From assembly GCF_000615945.1 (NCBI RefSeq), contig NZ_BAMO01000012.1, positions 1 to 64,000 of the forward strand: a stretch of DNA of 64,000 nt. Direction: 5' to 3'. The notes under the pieces were generated by a model. That model was not told the DNA's origin. It ran no database searches and worked only from the letters and a program-made list of their open reading frames with translations. The stretch is from Caldalkalibacillus mannanilyticus JCM 10596 (GTDB lineage Bacteria > Bacillota > Bacilli > Caldalkalibacillales > JCM-10596). Position 1 is the stretch's first letter. Each line of letters begins with the position of its first letter. Positions 1-8,946 of this stretch are shown here, in pieces. A program made the position numbers and the translations under genes.

Positions 1-87
1 GCTAAGACTGTCACTTCAGCTGTTCGTGGTTGTTTCGAAACAGATTCGGCTGCTAGAGCAGAGGTGTTTAGCTTAATTAAAGAGTAA
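1..87 (+). CDS. folE: GTP cyclohydrolase I, C-terminal end (partial)
   Basis: The first 28 codons, ending in TAA at 85-87, encode the tail of GTP cyclohydrolase I, with the typical TVTSAVRGCFE and RAEVFSLI segments. The 5' part lies outside the window. The enzyme opens the folate pathway by converting GTP to dihydroneopterin triphosphate. The next gene is mtrB, and the folE(mtrA)-mtrB pair is the known Bacillus arrangement, which supports the call despite the short piece. Confidence 0.85.
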   Translation, partial: AKTVTSAVRGCFETDSAARAEVFSLIKE

Positions 88-138
88 ATATTTTCAAGCG
101 GCGAGAGTCAGTGATATATATTGTAAGGGGATGAACGA

Positions 139-360
139 ATGGACAGAGCGAATGAGTTTTTTGTAATTAAAGCCAAAGAAAATGGAGTCAACGTCATTGG
201 ACTTACTCGTGGCAAAGATACAAGATTTCATCATTCTGAAAAGTTAGACAAAGGGGAAGTCATGATCGCCCAATTTACAGAGCATACTTCTGCAGTTAAA
301 ATTCGTGGAAAAGCAATGATTCAAACAAGACATGGGATTATTCATACCGAAGAAGAATAA
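139..360 (+). CDS. mtrB: TRAP, trp RNA-binding attenuation protein
   Basis: This 73-residue protein matches TRAP almost end to end, including [31 protein letters not shown] and [16 protein letters not shown]. In Bacillus, TRAP forms an 11-subunit ring that binds tryptophan and then wraps RNA carrying spaced GAG/UAG triplets, which shuts off the trp operon. A matching target leader is present before trpE at 10453-10604. An SD-like AAGGGGA lies upstream and an intrinsic terminator follows the stop codon. No anti-TRAP gene is visible in the window. Confidence 0.97.
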   Translation: MDRANEFFVIKAKENGVNVIGLTRGKDTRFHHSEKLDKGEVMIAQFTEHTSAVKIRGKAMIQTRHGIIHTEEE

Positions 361-380
361 AGCAGGCTCCCCTGCTTTTA
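359..380 (+). terminator. Intrinsic terminator after mtrB
   Basis: An 8-bp stem, AAAGCAGG with CCTGCTTT, closes a CTCC loop, and the 3' side continues into TTTTATTTTTATTT. It overlaps the mtrB stop codon and separates folE-mtrB from the hep/men genes. Confidence 0.85.
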
Positions 381-451
381 TTTTTATTTCCTCAATACCC
401 TTCTATTTTCTAGTGGATGGAGAATAGATATGTAAGAGGAGGGGATGAACA

Positions 452-985
452 ATGAAGATGATTCAGGGGCTATTTTTTGCTTCTTTTATAGCGATATTGC
501 TTGCCATGTTATTTTCTTTTTTACCAACTGTGGATTTGCAGGTAGTAGAGAATGAATCAGCTGATCATACGAATGAACAGCCTGTTTTTCAGAATTCAAA
601 ACCGATTCACTTAGAGAGAAACGAAGTCGTATCTTTTTTAAAAGGGATTCCTCTACATTATCCCTATAAGCAAGTCAAACTAGAAAATCATGATATGTTT
701 ATCGATGTTCAGGTGAACCATAAGGAATATTTTAACCCTGATGAGGTTTATTTAGATGCTTATACCCTTGTTTTGGCGTTAATGGATCAAACAGAGAACA
801 TTAATCAAGTGTTTATTCGTTTTATTCTATTAGGAGATGAACATCATAAGCTGCTTTTGGCTATTACTGCTGAAAGAAATGAACTCTTACTAGATGGCTT
901 AACAGAGCAAAGAGAACAATTGAATATCCCTTTGTTTCTAAAAGAAAATACCAAAGTTGTTTATGGAATAGCATGGGGCGAGTAG
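452..985 (+). CDS. Membrane-anchored protein of unknown function
   Basis: I do not recognise this 177-residue protein. It starts with a hydrophobic segment (about residues 5-27) that is either an uncleaved signal anchor or a signal peptide. A soluble, mostly charged domain of about 140 residues follows and should lie outside the cytoplasm. The gene has a strong ribosome site (AGAGGAGGGG) and lies after the mtrB terminator, just ahead of hepS. B. subtilis has no gene at this position. Its neighbours suggest co-transcription with the menaquinone genes, but nothing in the sequence shows a role there. Confidence 0.75.
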   Translation: MKMIQGLFFASFIAILLAMLFSFLPTVDLQVVENESADHTNEQPVFQNSKPIHLERNEVVSFLKGIPLHYPYKQVKLENHDMFIDVQVNHKEYFNPDEVYLDAYTLVLALMDQTENINQVFIRFILLGDEHHKLLLAITAERNELLLDGLTEQREQLNIPLFLKENTKVVYGIAWGE

Positions 986-1048
986 AATCAAATTATGGTA
1001 TACTTAAGGGAATGCATAAACTCTGACCGTATTATTGGAGGAGAAGGA

Positions 1049-1762
1049 ATGATTTTACTTCAATCAGAATACACCCAGGATCTGCAACACTTGATCCATG
1101 AGGTTGAAAAACGAACCTATATTAATTATGTACAAGAGTATGTTACGTACCCTAAACTCGACATTTTGCAATTGCACTTTTCCTATTTATTTTTATCATC
1201 TATTCATTGTCATCGAGAAGAACTAGAAAGCATCTGTATTTCACAGATGATGATTCAATTAGGCTTAGATAGTCATGAAGATGTGGGTCTGGATACAGTA
1301 CATGACGAAAGAAAGATTAAAAATAGACAGCTTACGATTCTTTCGGGAGATTATTTTAGTGGTCATTATTATCTCTACTTAGCAGAGAGAAGAAATATTG
1401 ACTTAATCTCTAAGTGGGCGGAGGCTATCAAGGTCATTAATGAGCTGAAAATGGACTTGCATGATCGAACTCAACAACTGAGTGTGAAAGAAAAAGAACA
1501 GCTTCAATTGGAGATCAAAACGAAATTGGGAACAGCCATTTTAGATTGGTTTAAAGCACCTAGTTATTGGTATTCAATTTATCAGGGACTTATACAATTA
1601 CTAATGATGAAGGAAAATGCACAACAAAATCACCGTAACTTTGGCGAGCTTTTAGAGAGAATGGAAAGCGATCTCAATAAGTTCTCTGATCTAAAGGTCC
1701 TTCAAGAGCTTAAGATGTGGTTGTTATATATTCAGGAAACCCAGTTTGCCTTAGAGCCGTAG
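1049..1762 (+). CDS. hepS: Heptaprenyl diphosphate synthase component I
   Basis: HepS is the small subunit of the two-part heptaprenyl diphosphate synthase, which makes the C35 side chain of menaquinone-7. The diagnostic block KNRQLTILSGDYFSG is present near residue 90, followed by AIKVINELKMDL. It lacks the Asp-rich catalytic motifs, as expected, since those are in HepT. I chose the ATG at 1049 because GGAGGAGAAGG sits 7 bases ahead. An in-frame ATG at 995 would add 18 residues and has no clear ribosome site. The product is 237 residues. Confidence 0.92.
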   Translation: MILLQSEYTQDLQHLIHEVEKRTYINYVQEYVTYPKLDILQLHFSYLFLSSIHCHREELESICISQMMIQLGLDSHEDVGLDTVHDERKIKNRQLTILSGDYFSGHYYLYLAERRNIDLISKWAEAIKVINELKMDLHDRTQQLSVKEKEQLQLEIKTKLGTAILDWFKAPSYWYSIYQGLIQLLMMKENAQQNHRNFGELLERMESDLNKFSDLKVLQELKMWLLYIQETQFALEP

Positions 1763-1783
1763 TATGTGAAGGAGAGGGAAATC

Positions 1784-2503
1784 ATGAGTAGTCAGAAAGA
1801 AGATAAAGAAAAATTTGTCCATCAAGTGTTTGAGAGCGTTGCTCCAAAATACGATCTTATGAATTCATTATTAAGCTTCCGCAGACACAAAGCATGGCGA
1901 GCCTTTACTATGAAAAAAATGAACGTACAAGAAAAGCAAACAGCTATAGATGTTTGCTGTGGAACGGGTGATTGGACGATTAGTATCGCCCAAAAAGTGG
2001 GTGAAAATGGACAAGTTATCGGTTTGGATTTTAGTCAGAATATGCTTGAGGTAGGGGAGCAGAAGCGCTCGAATCAAGGACTGAATCAAATCAAATTTGT
2101 TCATGGAAATGCGATGGATCTACCTTATGAAAGTGACCGCTTCGACTATGCGACGATTGGTTTTGCCTTACGCAATGTCCCCGACATTAAACAGGTGTTA
2201 AGGGAAATGGGGCGTGTAGTGAAGCCAGGTGGGATGGTCGTATCATTAGAATTATCGCAACCTGTTTGGCCTCCATTCAGAGCCCTTTACTTTTTTTATT
2301 TTAATCGTATTCTCCCATTGATGGGGAAGCTTTTTGCCAATCGTTATGAGCAGTATAGCTGGTTACCTGAATCACTGAAGGGCTTTCCAGATAGCAAGGA
2401 GCTTGCGGCAATTTTTGAAGAAGTTGGCTTGACTCGTGTAGAAACCTATCTATTAATGGGTGGAATTGCTGCCCTTCATATAGGATATAAATCAGAGGTG
2501 TAA
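1784..2503 (+). CDS. menG: Demethylmenaquinone methyltransferase
   Basis: This is a class I SAM-dependent methyltransferase of the UbiE/MenG family that methylates demethylmenaquinone in the last step of menaquinone synthesis. The SAM-binding motif reads DVCCGTGDW, and the UbiE signatures YDLMNSLLSF and GFALRNVPDI are present. The ATG at 1784 is preferred over an in-frame GTG at 1766 because AAGGAGAGG lies in front of it. It stands between hepS and the UbiA-type prenyltransferase, so the tail-making, ring-prenylating and methylating steps are clustered. Confidence 0.95.
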   Translation: MSSQKEDKEKFVHQVFESVAPKYDLMNSLLSFRRHKAWRAFTMKKMNVQEKQTAIDVCCGTGDWTISIAQKVGENGQVIGLDFSQNMLEVGEQKRSNQGLNQIKFVHGNAMDLPYESDRFDYATIGFALRNVPDIKQVLREMGRVVKPGGMVVSLELSQPVWPPFRALYFFYFNRILPLMGKLFANRYEQYSWLPESLKGFPDSKELAAIFEEVGLTRVETYLLMGGIAALHIGYKSEV

Positions 2504-2506
2504 GAG

Positions 2507-3421
2507 TTGAAAAAGTTAAAAATAATACTTGAGATGATTAAATTTGAGCATACTATTTTTGCTTTGCCTTTTGCTTTTTTTGGAGCTTTTCTAGGACTAC
2601 AAATGGAAATCTATACTATAAAACAAGCGTATGATAGCGAACATGTTCTGATCTGGCAACCCCACCTATCATTAGCATGGGCTTCGGTCTGGATTTTACT
2701 GGCGATGGTTGGGGCAAGGAGTGCTGCAATGGCATTGAACCGAGTCATTGATCGCTATATTGATGCTAAGAATCCTAGGACAAGCACGAGAGCGATTCCA
2801 GCAGGACTTTTATCAGCGAAAGAAGTATATCTGTTCATTATAGGCTCCTTTGCTCTATTATTTGTATCAGCCTATATGTTAAATATGCTGGCTGTTAAAT
2901 TATTACCGATTGCTGTCTTTTTTCTTGTTTTTTATTCTTATACCAAGCGCTTTACCTGGACATGCCACTTGTTCTTAGGAGTTGCGATTGGCTTAGCTCC
3001 TCTTGGTGGTTGGGTAGGAACAACAGGTACATTACATATAGAGTCCATTTTATTATTCCTTGCGGTAGCCTTATGGACCGCTGGATTTGATATTATTTAT
3101 GCTACTCAAGATGTTCAATTCGATCAAAAGGAAAAGCTCTTTTCAATTCCTAGTCGCTTCGGGGTGGCAAAGGCCTTGGTTATTTCGCGAGCTTTACATG
3201 TTCTAACAGTGGTATTGTTTTATTCCCTCTTTTTTGTGACTCCTTTAGGTTGGATCTATCTTATTGGATGTACGATAGCTACCGGTATTTTAATCTATGA
3301 GCATACTCTTGTGAAGCACGATGATCTTTCCAAGGTAGACATGGCATTCTTCACGATGAATGGAATTATGAGTGTGATCATATCAGTATCTGCGATTGGA
3401 GATTTGGTGATATTATCATGA
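2507..3421 (+). CDS. UbiA-family prenyltransferase, probably for the futalosine menaquinone pathway
   Basis: This 304-residue integral membrane protein has eight or nine hydrophobic segments and both Asp-rich motifs of the UbiA family: NRVIDRYIDAKNPRT (about residues 78-92) and DIIYATQDVQFD (about 197-208). UbiA enzymes move a polyprenyl chain onto an aromatic ring. It lies next to ubiX and mqnA and downstream of hepS/menG, so I infer that it attaches the C35 chain in the futalosine-type menaquinone pathway (MqnP-like). Its start is TTG with GAGG upstream. It overlaps ubiX by four bases (ATGA). Confidence 0.88.
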   Translation: MKKLKIILEMIKFEHTIFALPFAFFGAFLGLQMEIYTIKQAYDSEHVLIWQPHLSLAWASVWILLAMVGARSAAMALNRVIDRYIDAKNPRTSTRAIPAGLLSAKEVYLFIIGSFALLFVSAYMLNMLAVKLLPIAVFFLVFYSYTKRFTWTCHLFLGVAIGLAPLGGWVGTTGTLHIESILLFLAVALWTAGFDIIYATQDVQFDQKEKLFSIPSRFGVAKALVISRALHVLTVVLFYSLFFVTPLGWIYLIGCTIATGILIYEHTLVKHDDLSKVDMAFFTMNGIMSVIISVSAIGDLVILS

Positions 3422-4020
3422 CAGACATAACACAAAGAAAAATAGCTGTTGGCATTACAGGAGCGAGTGGAGCGATTTATGGTGTTCGACTTGTTCAAGA
3501 GTTGTTAAAAGCGGGACATCTTGTCCATCTTGTCATTACAGAAGCTGGCTGGCAAGTGTTTAAAGATGAGCTTCGCTGGGATATTTCGGATCGAGATAAG
3601 ATCATAAGTGAACATTTTTCTTCTTATGGAGAACAGCTCTACTATCACACATTGCGGGATTTTTACGCTCCGATTGCCAGCGGCTCCTATCAACATGATG
3701 GCATGATCGTGATTCCTTGCTCCATGGGAACGTTATCAGGAATTGCTCATGGGGCCTCAGGGAACCTGTTAGAGCGAGCGGCTGATGTAACCCTGAAAGA
3801 AGGAAGAAAACTGATTCTAGTTCCGCGAGAAACGCCCTTACATCAAATCCATCTAGAAAACATGTTAAAAGTCACGCAGGTAGGGGGACGAATCGTACCT
3901 GCGATGCCCGGCTTTTATCAGCTACCGAGTACAATGGATGATCTAATCCATTTTGTTGTAGGGAAATCATTGGATGCACTGGGTATCCCTCATTCATTAT
4001 TTAAAAGGTGGGGAGAATAA
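3418..4020 (+). CDS. ubiX: Flavin prenyltransferase UbiX
   Basis: The 200-residue protein carries the UbiX motifs GITGASGAIYG at the N terminus and PCSMGTLSGIAHGASGNLLE in the middle, then VPRETPLHQIHLENM. UbiX attaches dimethylallyl to FMN to make prenylated FMN, the cofactor of UbiD-type decarboxylases. Here it probably serves a decarboxylation in menaquinone synthesis, since it is translationally coupled to the UbiA-like gene and precedes mqnA. No UbiD partner is visible in the window. Confidence 0.95.
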   Translation: MTDITQRKIAVGITGASGAIYGVRLVQELLKAGHLVHLVITEAGWQVFKDELRWDISDRDKIISEHFSSYGEQLYYHTLRDFYAPIASGSYQHDGMIVIPCSMGTLSGIAHGASGNLLERAADVTLKEGRKLILVPRETPLHQIHLENMLKVTQVGGRIVPAMPGFYQLPSTMDDLIHFVVGKSLDALGIPHSLFKRWGE

Positions 4021-4022
4021 AC

Positions 4023-4868
4023 ATGATCAAAATAGGAAAAATTTCTTACACGAACATTTATCCCATCTATTATTTTTTTGATGAACTGAAATTTGCAGAT
4101 CAGGTCACCTTCATTCCACAAATTCCCTCAGAGTTAAATCAGAGAATGAAAAGAGGGGACATTGATCTAGGGCCTATCTCTTCCTTTGCTTATGCAGAAA
4201 ATGCAGCGTCTTACATGCTTTTGCCGGATTTGTCGATAAGCTGTAAAGGAAAAGTACGTTCCATCTATTTATTCTCAAAGCTCCCTATTGAAAAATTAGA
4301 GGGACGATCTGTAGCGTTGACCTCAAGTTCAGCAACGTCTGTGGCTTTGTTAAAGATTTTATTGCAGCATTTCTATCAGTGTCGTGTTTCGTATGAAACG
4401 ATGCAACCCTCTATTGATGAAATGCTCAAAGAACATGATGCCGCTTTACTCATTGGTGATGATGCTCTTCATGCTAAGTGGCAGAATACGAACATTTCGT
4501 ATATCTATGATCTAGGTGAGTTATGGTATCATTTTACACAAAAGCATATGACTTTTGCGGTGTGGGCTGTGCGTAGAGAAGTCGTAAAGGAAAGAGCAAT
4601 GTTATTAGAGGAAATCTCAGCCGAATTTCAGAGGAGTAAGCAAAAAGGACTCCAGAATTTAGGGATGATTACAGGAGAATTAAGCCGCTCTTTTGGAGGC
4701 TCCTTATCTTTTTGGGAGACTTATTATCAGGGGCTCTCTTATGATCTCTCAGGCGAGCAACAAGAAAGCTTAGAATATTTCTATCGCTTAGCATTTGAAT
4801 TAGGTCTGTTAAAAGAGGCAACCCAAGTAGAAGTTTGGGTTCCTGAGAAGAAGAGTATTCCCCAGTAA
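4023..4868 (+). CDS. mqnA: Chorismate dehydratase MqnA, futalosine pathway
   Basis: The 281-residue protein has the MqnA/MqnD periplasmic-binding-protein fold signature, starting KIGKISYTNIYPIYY and including DIDLGPISSFAYA. MqnA removes water from chorismate to give 3-enolpyruvyl-benzoate, the first step of the futalosine route. The position after ubiX and before hepT favours MqnA over MqnD, though the two are related. The ATG at 4023 has GGTGGGGAG upstream; an in-frame GTG at 4008 overlaps ubiX and is less likely. No mqnB, mqnC, mqnD or mqnE gene is seen nearby. Confidence 0.85.
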   Translation: MIKIGKISYTNIYPIYYFFDELKFADQVTFIPQIPSELNQRMKRGDIDLGPISSFAYAENAASYMLLPDLSISCKGKVRSIYLFSKLPIEKLEGRSVALTSSSATSVALLKILLQHFYQCRVSYETMQPSIDEMLKEHDAALLIGDDALHAKWQNTNISYIYDLGELWYHFTQKHMTFAVWAVRREVVKERAMLLEEISAEFQRSKQKGLQNLGMITGELSRSFGGSLSFWETYYQGLSYDLSGEQQESLEYFYRLAFELGLLKEATQVEVWVPEKKSIPQ

Positions 4869-4909
4869 ATAAGATAGTAAAAGTAAAGAAGCTTAAGGTG
4901 GAACATTGC

Positions 4910-5874
4910 ATGAAATTAGTAGATATATACAAGGAATTAAAAGATGATCTAGGTTTGATTGAGGACGAATTACATCGAGCGATCCAAACACCCCATGTCT
5001 TAATGGAAGAAACGTCAGCTCATCTTCTAAAAGCAGGTGGAAAGAGGATACGCCCCATATTCGTGCTATTGGGTGGAAAACAAGGCACATATGATATAGA
5101 GCGGCTAAAAAGTGTGGCAGTAGCTCTTGAACTCATCCATATGGCTTCTTTAGTACATGACGATGTCATTGACGATGCCCAAACAAGAAGAGGGATTCAT
5201 ACAGTCAAAGCGAAGTGGGATAATAAAATAGCCATGTATACTGGAGATTATATTTTTGCCAATGCTTTGCATTATATTAGTCAACTTCAAAACACTATAT
5301 TACACCAGGTTTTGTCCAAGGCGATTGTTGATATGTGTTATGGGGAAATCGAGCAAATAAGAGCATTGTATGTTTGGGATCAATCCATTAAGACCTATTT
5401 CCAGAGGATCAAGAGAAAGACAGCCTTATTGATGGCTGTGAGCTGTCAATTAGGAGGCGTAGCTGTAAAGCCGATGAAAAAAGCCTACGCGCCCTTTACC
5501 GTTATGGTTATAATGTGGGTATGGCATTTCAGATCACGGACGATATTCTGGATTTTACAGCTACAGAAAAGCAACTAGGAAAGCCTGCGGGTAGTGATTT
5601 GCTGCAAGGGAATATCACGTTGCCTGTTTTAGCTGCATTTAATGACCCAGTTATACGCTCTAGTATTATGGCTGAGTTTTCAGACAATACTTCTCGTCCT
5701 AACATTCCTCAGATTATTGAATGGGTAAAAAAGAGTGGGGGAATTGACTGTTCAAAAGAAGTGGCTAAAAAGTATCTGCAAAAAGCTCGCGATGCTGTTC
5801 TATCATTACCTGAGAGAAAAAGTAGAAATACGTTAACCCACATTGCTGATTTTATTGAACAGAGAAATTTTTAA
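4910..5874 (+). pseudogene. hepT: Heptaprenyl diphosphate synthase component II, frameshifted
   Basis: HepT is the catalytic subunit that pairs with HepS. The first part (4910 to about 5470) has the first Asp-rich motif LVHDDVIDDAQTRRG and GEIEQIR. The second part, in another frame, has the second Asp-rich motif FQITDDILDF and GSDLLQGNITLPVL. The expected ADEKSLRALYRYGYNVGM joins both parts if one G is restored at AAGCC (about 5469-5472). With that base the product is about 321 residues, normal for the family. The ATG at 4910 has AAGGTGG upstream. Since hepS is intact and menaquinone is needed, a base-calling error is likelier than a dead gene. Confidence 0.9.
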
Positions 5875-5891
5875 TTGTTCCTTGAAATGAT

Positions 5892-5920
5892 TTGCTAGTT
5901 TGCAGTCAATTTGATATAAT
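5892..5920 (+). promoter_or_regulatory. Sigma-A promoter for ndk
   Basis: TTGCTA at 5892-5897 and a perfect TATAAT at 5915-5920 are separated by 17 bases. They lie in the gap between hepT and ndk, so ndk can be transcribed separately. Confidence 0.7.
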
Positions 5921-5983
5921 CATCATCGGCGCAGCTAATGAAGCGCTTACAGATTAATTCTTTTGATTGGAGCTGACTGAATC

Positions 5984-6433
5984 ATGGCAGTGGAAAAAAC
6001 ATTTTTAATGGTAAAACCAGATGGAGTTCAACGTAATTTAGTTGGAGAAATTGTTCAACGATTTGAGAGAAAAGGCTTCAAATTAGTAGGAGCTAAATTA
6101 ATGACCATTTCTCAAGAGCTAGCTGAGCAACATTATGCTGAACATAAGGAAAGACCATTTTTTGGCGAGCTTGTTTCTTTTATTACATCAGGTCCTGTGT
6201 TTGCTATGGTCTGGCAAGGAGAGAATGTAATTAAGACGGCGAGAGAAATGATGGGAAAAACAAATCCTAGCGAAGCTGCACCAGGAACAATCAGAGGAGA
6301 TTTTGCTGCTCAAGTAAGCATGAACATTATTCATGGTTCAGACGGCAATGAGAGTGCTGAAAGAGAAATCAATTTATTCTTTAATGCGGAAGAACTCGTT
6401 GAGTATTCTCGTGAAATTGATCGTTGGATCTAA
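5984..6433 (+). CDS. ndk: Nucleoside diphosphate kinase
   Basis: This 149-residue protein is a full-length NDP kinase, which passes phosphate from ATP to other NDPs through a phospho-histidine. The start [20 protein letters not shown] and the active-site segment [16 protein letters not shown], with the catalytic His, are intact. It has its own promoter upstream and a terminator downstream, so it is probably an independent transcription unit inside the hep-aro region, as in other Bacillales. Confidence 0.97.
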   Translation: MAVEKTFLMVKPDGVQRNLVGEIVQRFERKGFKLVGAKLMTISQELAEQHYAEHKERPFFGELVSFITSGPVFAMVWQGENVIKTAREMMGKTNPSEAAPGTIRGDFAAQVSMNIIHGSDGNESAEREINLFFNAEELVEYSREIDRWI

Positions 6434-6451
6434 TCTTCGTACATAGTGAAC

Positions 6452-6479
6452 AAAAAAGTCCTAATCAGGACTTTTTTTT
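6452..6479 (+). terminator. Intrinsic terminator after ndk
   Basis: The arms AAAAAAGTCCT and AGGACTTTTTT pair around a short AATC loop, and the 3' arm runs into eight T residues. Confidence 0.92.
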
Positions 6480-6526
6480 ATTTGCAATTTAGTGGTATAT
6501 TAAGTTTAAGGGAAGGTGAACTAAAA

Positions 6527-7303
6527 ATGGATGATAAAGATTTCCTACATTTTATAAGCCAAGTAAAACAGAAAACGGGAATTGACTTAAGCCTTTATAA
6601 AGAAGCTCAAATGAAAAGAAGGCTCACTTCTCTTAGAGAAAAAAGAGGATATCGCACCTTTGATGATTACTTTAAAGCCATGGTCAAAGACTCCTCCTTA
6701 TTTGATGAGTTTTTAGATCGCATGACGATCAATGTTTCTGAATTCTTTCGCAACCCGAATCGTTGGGAGGCATTAGAAAAGAAGATATTACCAAGACTCT
6801 TCAAAGAAAATAAAAAGCTGAAAGTATGGAGTGCTGCCTGTTCGACTGGGGAAGAACCTTATTCCTTGGTCATGCTCTTAACACGCTTTCTTCCGCTTTC
6901 TGAAATACGGATAAAAGCAACGGATTTAGATACGAATGTAATGAATAAAGCCAAACAAGGAGTATATATTGAACGTGCCTTGCAGGATGTTCCCAAGGAT
7001 CTTGTTAGCAAATACTTTACGAAACAAGATATGATGTACCATGTTACACCCGAAATTAAGCAACGGGTTGCTTTTGAGAAACAGAATTTGTTAGCGGATA
7101 CTTTTGACTCTGGGTATGACCTCATCGTCTGTCGAAATGTAATGATTTACTTTACGGAGGAAGCGAAATCTGCTTTATATCAAAAGTTTTCCGATGCGCT
7201 TCGTCCCGGTGGTGTTCTATTTGTAGGGAGTACGGAACAAATTTTTCAACCACAAAAATATTCTTTTGAAGCAGAAGATACCTTTTTCTATAAAAAAGTA
7301 TAA
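6527..7303 (+). CDS. cheR: Chemotaxis protein methyltransferase CheR
   Basis: CheR methylates glutamate residues on chemoreceptors using SAM, which drives adaptation. The 258-residue protein has the N-terminal helical domain ([18 protein letters not shown]) and the methyltransferase domain with [23 protein letters not shown] and [13 protein letters not shown]. The ATG at 6527 follows AAGGTGAA. A longer frame from 6446 would begin inside the ndk terminator and is rejected. No other chemotaxis gene is near, as in B. subtilis, where cheR also sits alone between ndk and aroC. Confidence 0.96.
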   Translation: MDDKDFLHFISQVKQKTGIDLSLYKEAQMKRRLTSLREKRGYRTFDDYFKAMVKDSSLFDEFLDRMTINVSEFFRNPNRWEALEKKILPRLFKENKKLKVWSAACSTGEEPYSLVMLLTRFLPLSEIRIKATDLDTNVMNKAKQGVYIERALQDVPKDLVSKYFTKQDMMYHVTPEIKQRVAFEKQNLLADTFDSGYDLIVCRNVMIYFTEEAKSALYQKFSDALRPGGVLFVGSTEQIFQPQKYSFEAEDTFFYKKV

Positions 7304-7339
7304 CTTCTTCATTTAAAAGAGCACTCTGAAGGAGTTTAT

Positions 7340-7663
7340 ATGATTATTCAAGTAATCTGTGTTATTCTTGTTTCTTTTATTGTTTATAGACAGGGGATTC
7401 GTTATTTATTTAAAAGCCGAATCATGGATAACAATAAGAAGGCAGATCATTTCGCTTACACTGCTTTTATGATCACAGGTGTGATAGTGGGATCTTACTT
7501 TACCTTATCGTTTCTTCACAACTGGTTCCCCGCTACCCCAGTCTATCTGCAAATCATCGTGACATTCGTATCCTGTATTTTAATTGGAGAAGGAATGTAC
7601 CATCGAAACAAGAATTTGATCTATAAAATTATTTCATTCGAAGAAAAAAAAGAAAAAAAGTAA
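7340..7663 (+). CDS. Small membrane protein of unknown function
   Basis: I do not recognise this 107-residue protein. It has three hydrophobic stretches, at roughly residues 2-18, 40-60 and 68-86, and a lysine-rich cytoplasmic tail (EEKKEKK). It starts 36 bases after cheR behind an AAGGAG-like site and ends at a terminator, so it may be co-transcribed with cheR. Nothing links it to chemotaxis beyond position. Confidence 0.75.
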   Translation: MIIQVICVILVSFIVYRQGIRYLFKSRIMDNNKKADHFAYTAFMITGVIVGSYFTLSFLHNWFPATPVYLQIIVTFVSCILIGEGMYHRNKNLIYKIISFEEKKEKK

Positions 7664-7665
7664 AT

Positions 7666-7689
7666 AGCCTCTGAAAAGGGGCTTTTTTA
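7666..7689 (+). terminator. Intrinsic terminator before aroC
   Basis: AGCCTC pairs with GGGGCT (one G-U pair) around TGAAAA and is followed by six T residues. Confidence 0.82.
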
Positions 7690-7773
7690 TATAACACGCT
7701 TCGTTTATAATGATAAAATATATATTAAATCATTTTAATGCTTAGACGCAGTAAAGTGGAGGAGGAGAGAAGG

Positions 7774-8946
7774 ATGAGATACTTAACTGCAGGAGAGTCA
7801 CACGGACCTAAATTAACAGCGATTATTGAAGGGGTCCCTGCTCATTTACCTTTGTTAAAAGAGCATATCGATCTGGATCTTAGCAGACGTCAAAAAGGAT
7901 ATGGGCGCGGTCGAAGAATGCAGATCGAAAAGGATCAGGTCGAAATTACTGCGGGTGTGCGTAATGGTCATACAACAGGCGCTCCCATTGCCTTAGTTGT
8001 AGAAAATAATGATTGGACTCATTGGCAAAAAATTATGGGCTCAGAGCCTTTATTAGAGGATGATGTGAACAAGAGAAGAGTTTCTCGTCCAAGACCAGGG
8101 CATGCTGACTTAAATGGAGCTATTAAATATCAGCATCGAGATATGAGAAATATTCTTGAACGTTCTAGCGCAAGAGAAACGACGATTCGAGTGGCTTGTG
8201 GAGCCGTGGCTAAACAATTATTGTCTTACTTTGGGATTAAAGTAGCAAGTCATGTTCGACGGATCGGCTCTATTGAAGCAGATCTTTCTACTTTACAAGA
8301 GCTGAGCATAGAAGAAATTCAACAAATCACAGAAGAATCTCCAGTGCGTTGTATTGATGCTTCATCTGCAAAGCAAATGATGGAGGAGATTGACCTAGCG
8401 AAAGAAGAAGGGGACTCCATTGGTGGAATTGTTGAAGTTATTATAGAAGGTGTTCCGGTCGGGCTTGGTTCTCATGTGCAATGGGATCGGAAGCTGGATG
8501 GTAAGATTGGGCAAGCCATTCTAAGTATTCAAGCCTTTAAAGGTGTTGAAATCGGAATCGGTTTTGAAGCGGCTGAGAAAAGAGGAAGCCAGGTACATGA
8601 TGAGATAGCTTGGTCAGAAGAAAGAGGATATTATCGAAAAACAAATCGTTTAGGTGGCTTTGAAGGTGGGATGACAACAGGAATGCCTATCGTCGTTCGT
8701 GGAGTCATGAAGCCGATTCCTACGTTATACAAACCACTAGAAAGTGTAGATATAGACACGAAAGAGCCTTTCTTAGCAACGGTTGAAAGATCAGATAGCT
8801 GTGCAGTTCCAGCTGCAGCCGTCGTTGCAGAGGCGGTAGTTGCCTGGGAAATAGCCAATGCATTATGTGAGAAATTTGGTCATGATCATGTCAGAGATAT
8901 GAAAGATCATGTGGACCGCTATCTAGAGGAGGCGAAGAGGTTCTAA
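7774..8946 (+). CDS. aroC: Chorismate synthase
   Basis: Chorismate synthase turns EPSP into chorismate using reduced FMN. The 390-residue protein begins [20 protein letters not shown] and has [38 protein letters not shown] and [16 protein letters not shown], all standard for the family. The ATG at 7774 has GGAGGAGAGAAGG upstream; an ORF start at 7738 adds residues that do not match the family. It opens the aro-trp supraoperon and is followed with a one-base overlap by aroB. Confidence 0.97.
   Translation: MRYLTAGESHGPKLTAIIEGVPAHLPLLKEHIDLDLSRRQKGYGRGRRMQIEKDQVEITAGVRNGHTTGAPIALVVENNDWTHWQKIMGSEPLLEDDVNKRRVSRPRPGHADLNGAIKYQHRDMRNILERSSARETTIRVACGAVAKQLLSYFGIKVASHVRRIGSIEADLSTLQELSIEEIQQITEESPVRCIDASSAKQMMEEIDLAKEEGDSIGGIVEVIIEGVPVGLGSHVQWDRKLDGKIGQAILSIQAFKGVEIGIGFEAAEKRGSQVHDEIAWSEERGYYRKTNRLGGFEGGMTTGMPIVVRGVMKPIPTLYKPLESVDIDTKEPFLATVERSDSCAVPAAAVVAEAVVAWEIANALCEKFGHDHVRDMKDHVDRYLEEAKRF

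Noticed and set aside
5476-5490. Programmed -1 frameshift at the A6 run of hepT
   Set aside because: The run sits after the point where conserved residues require the new frame (ADEK), and a simple lost G explains the data better.
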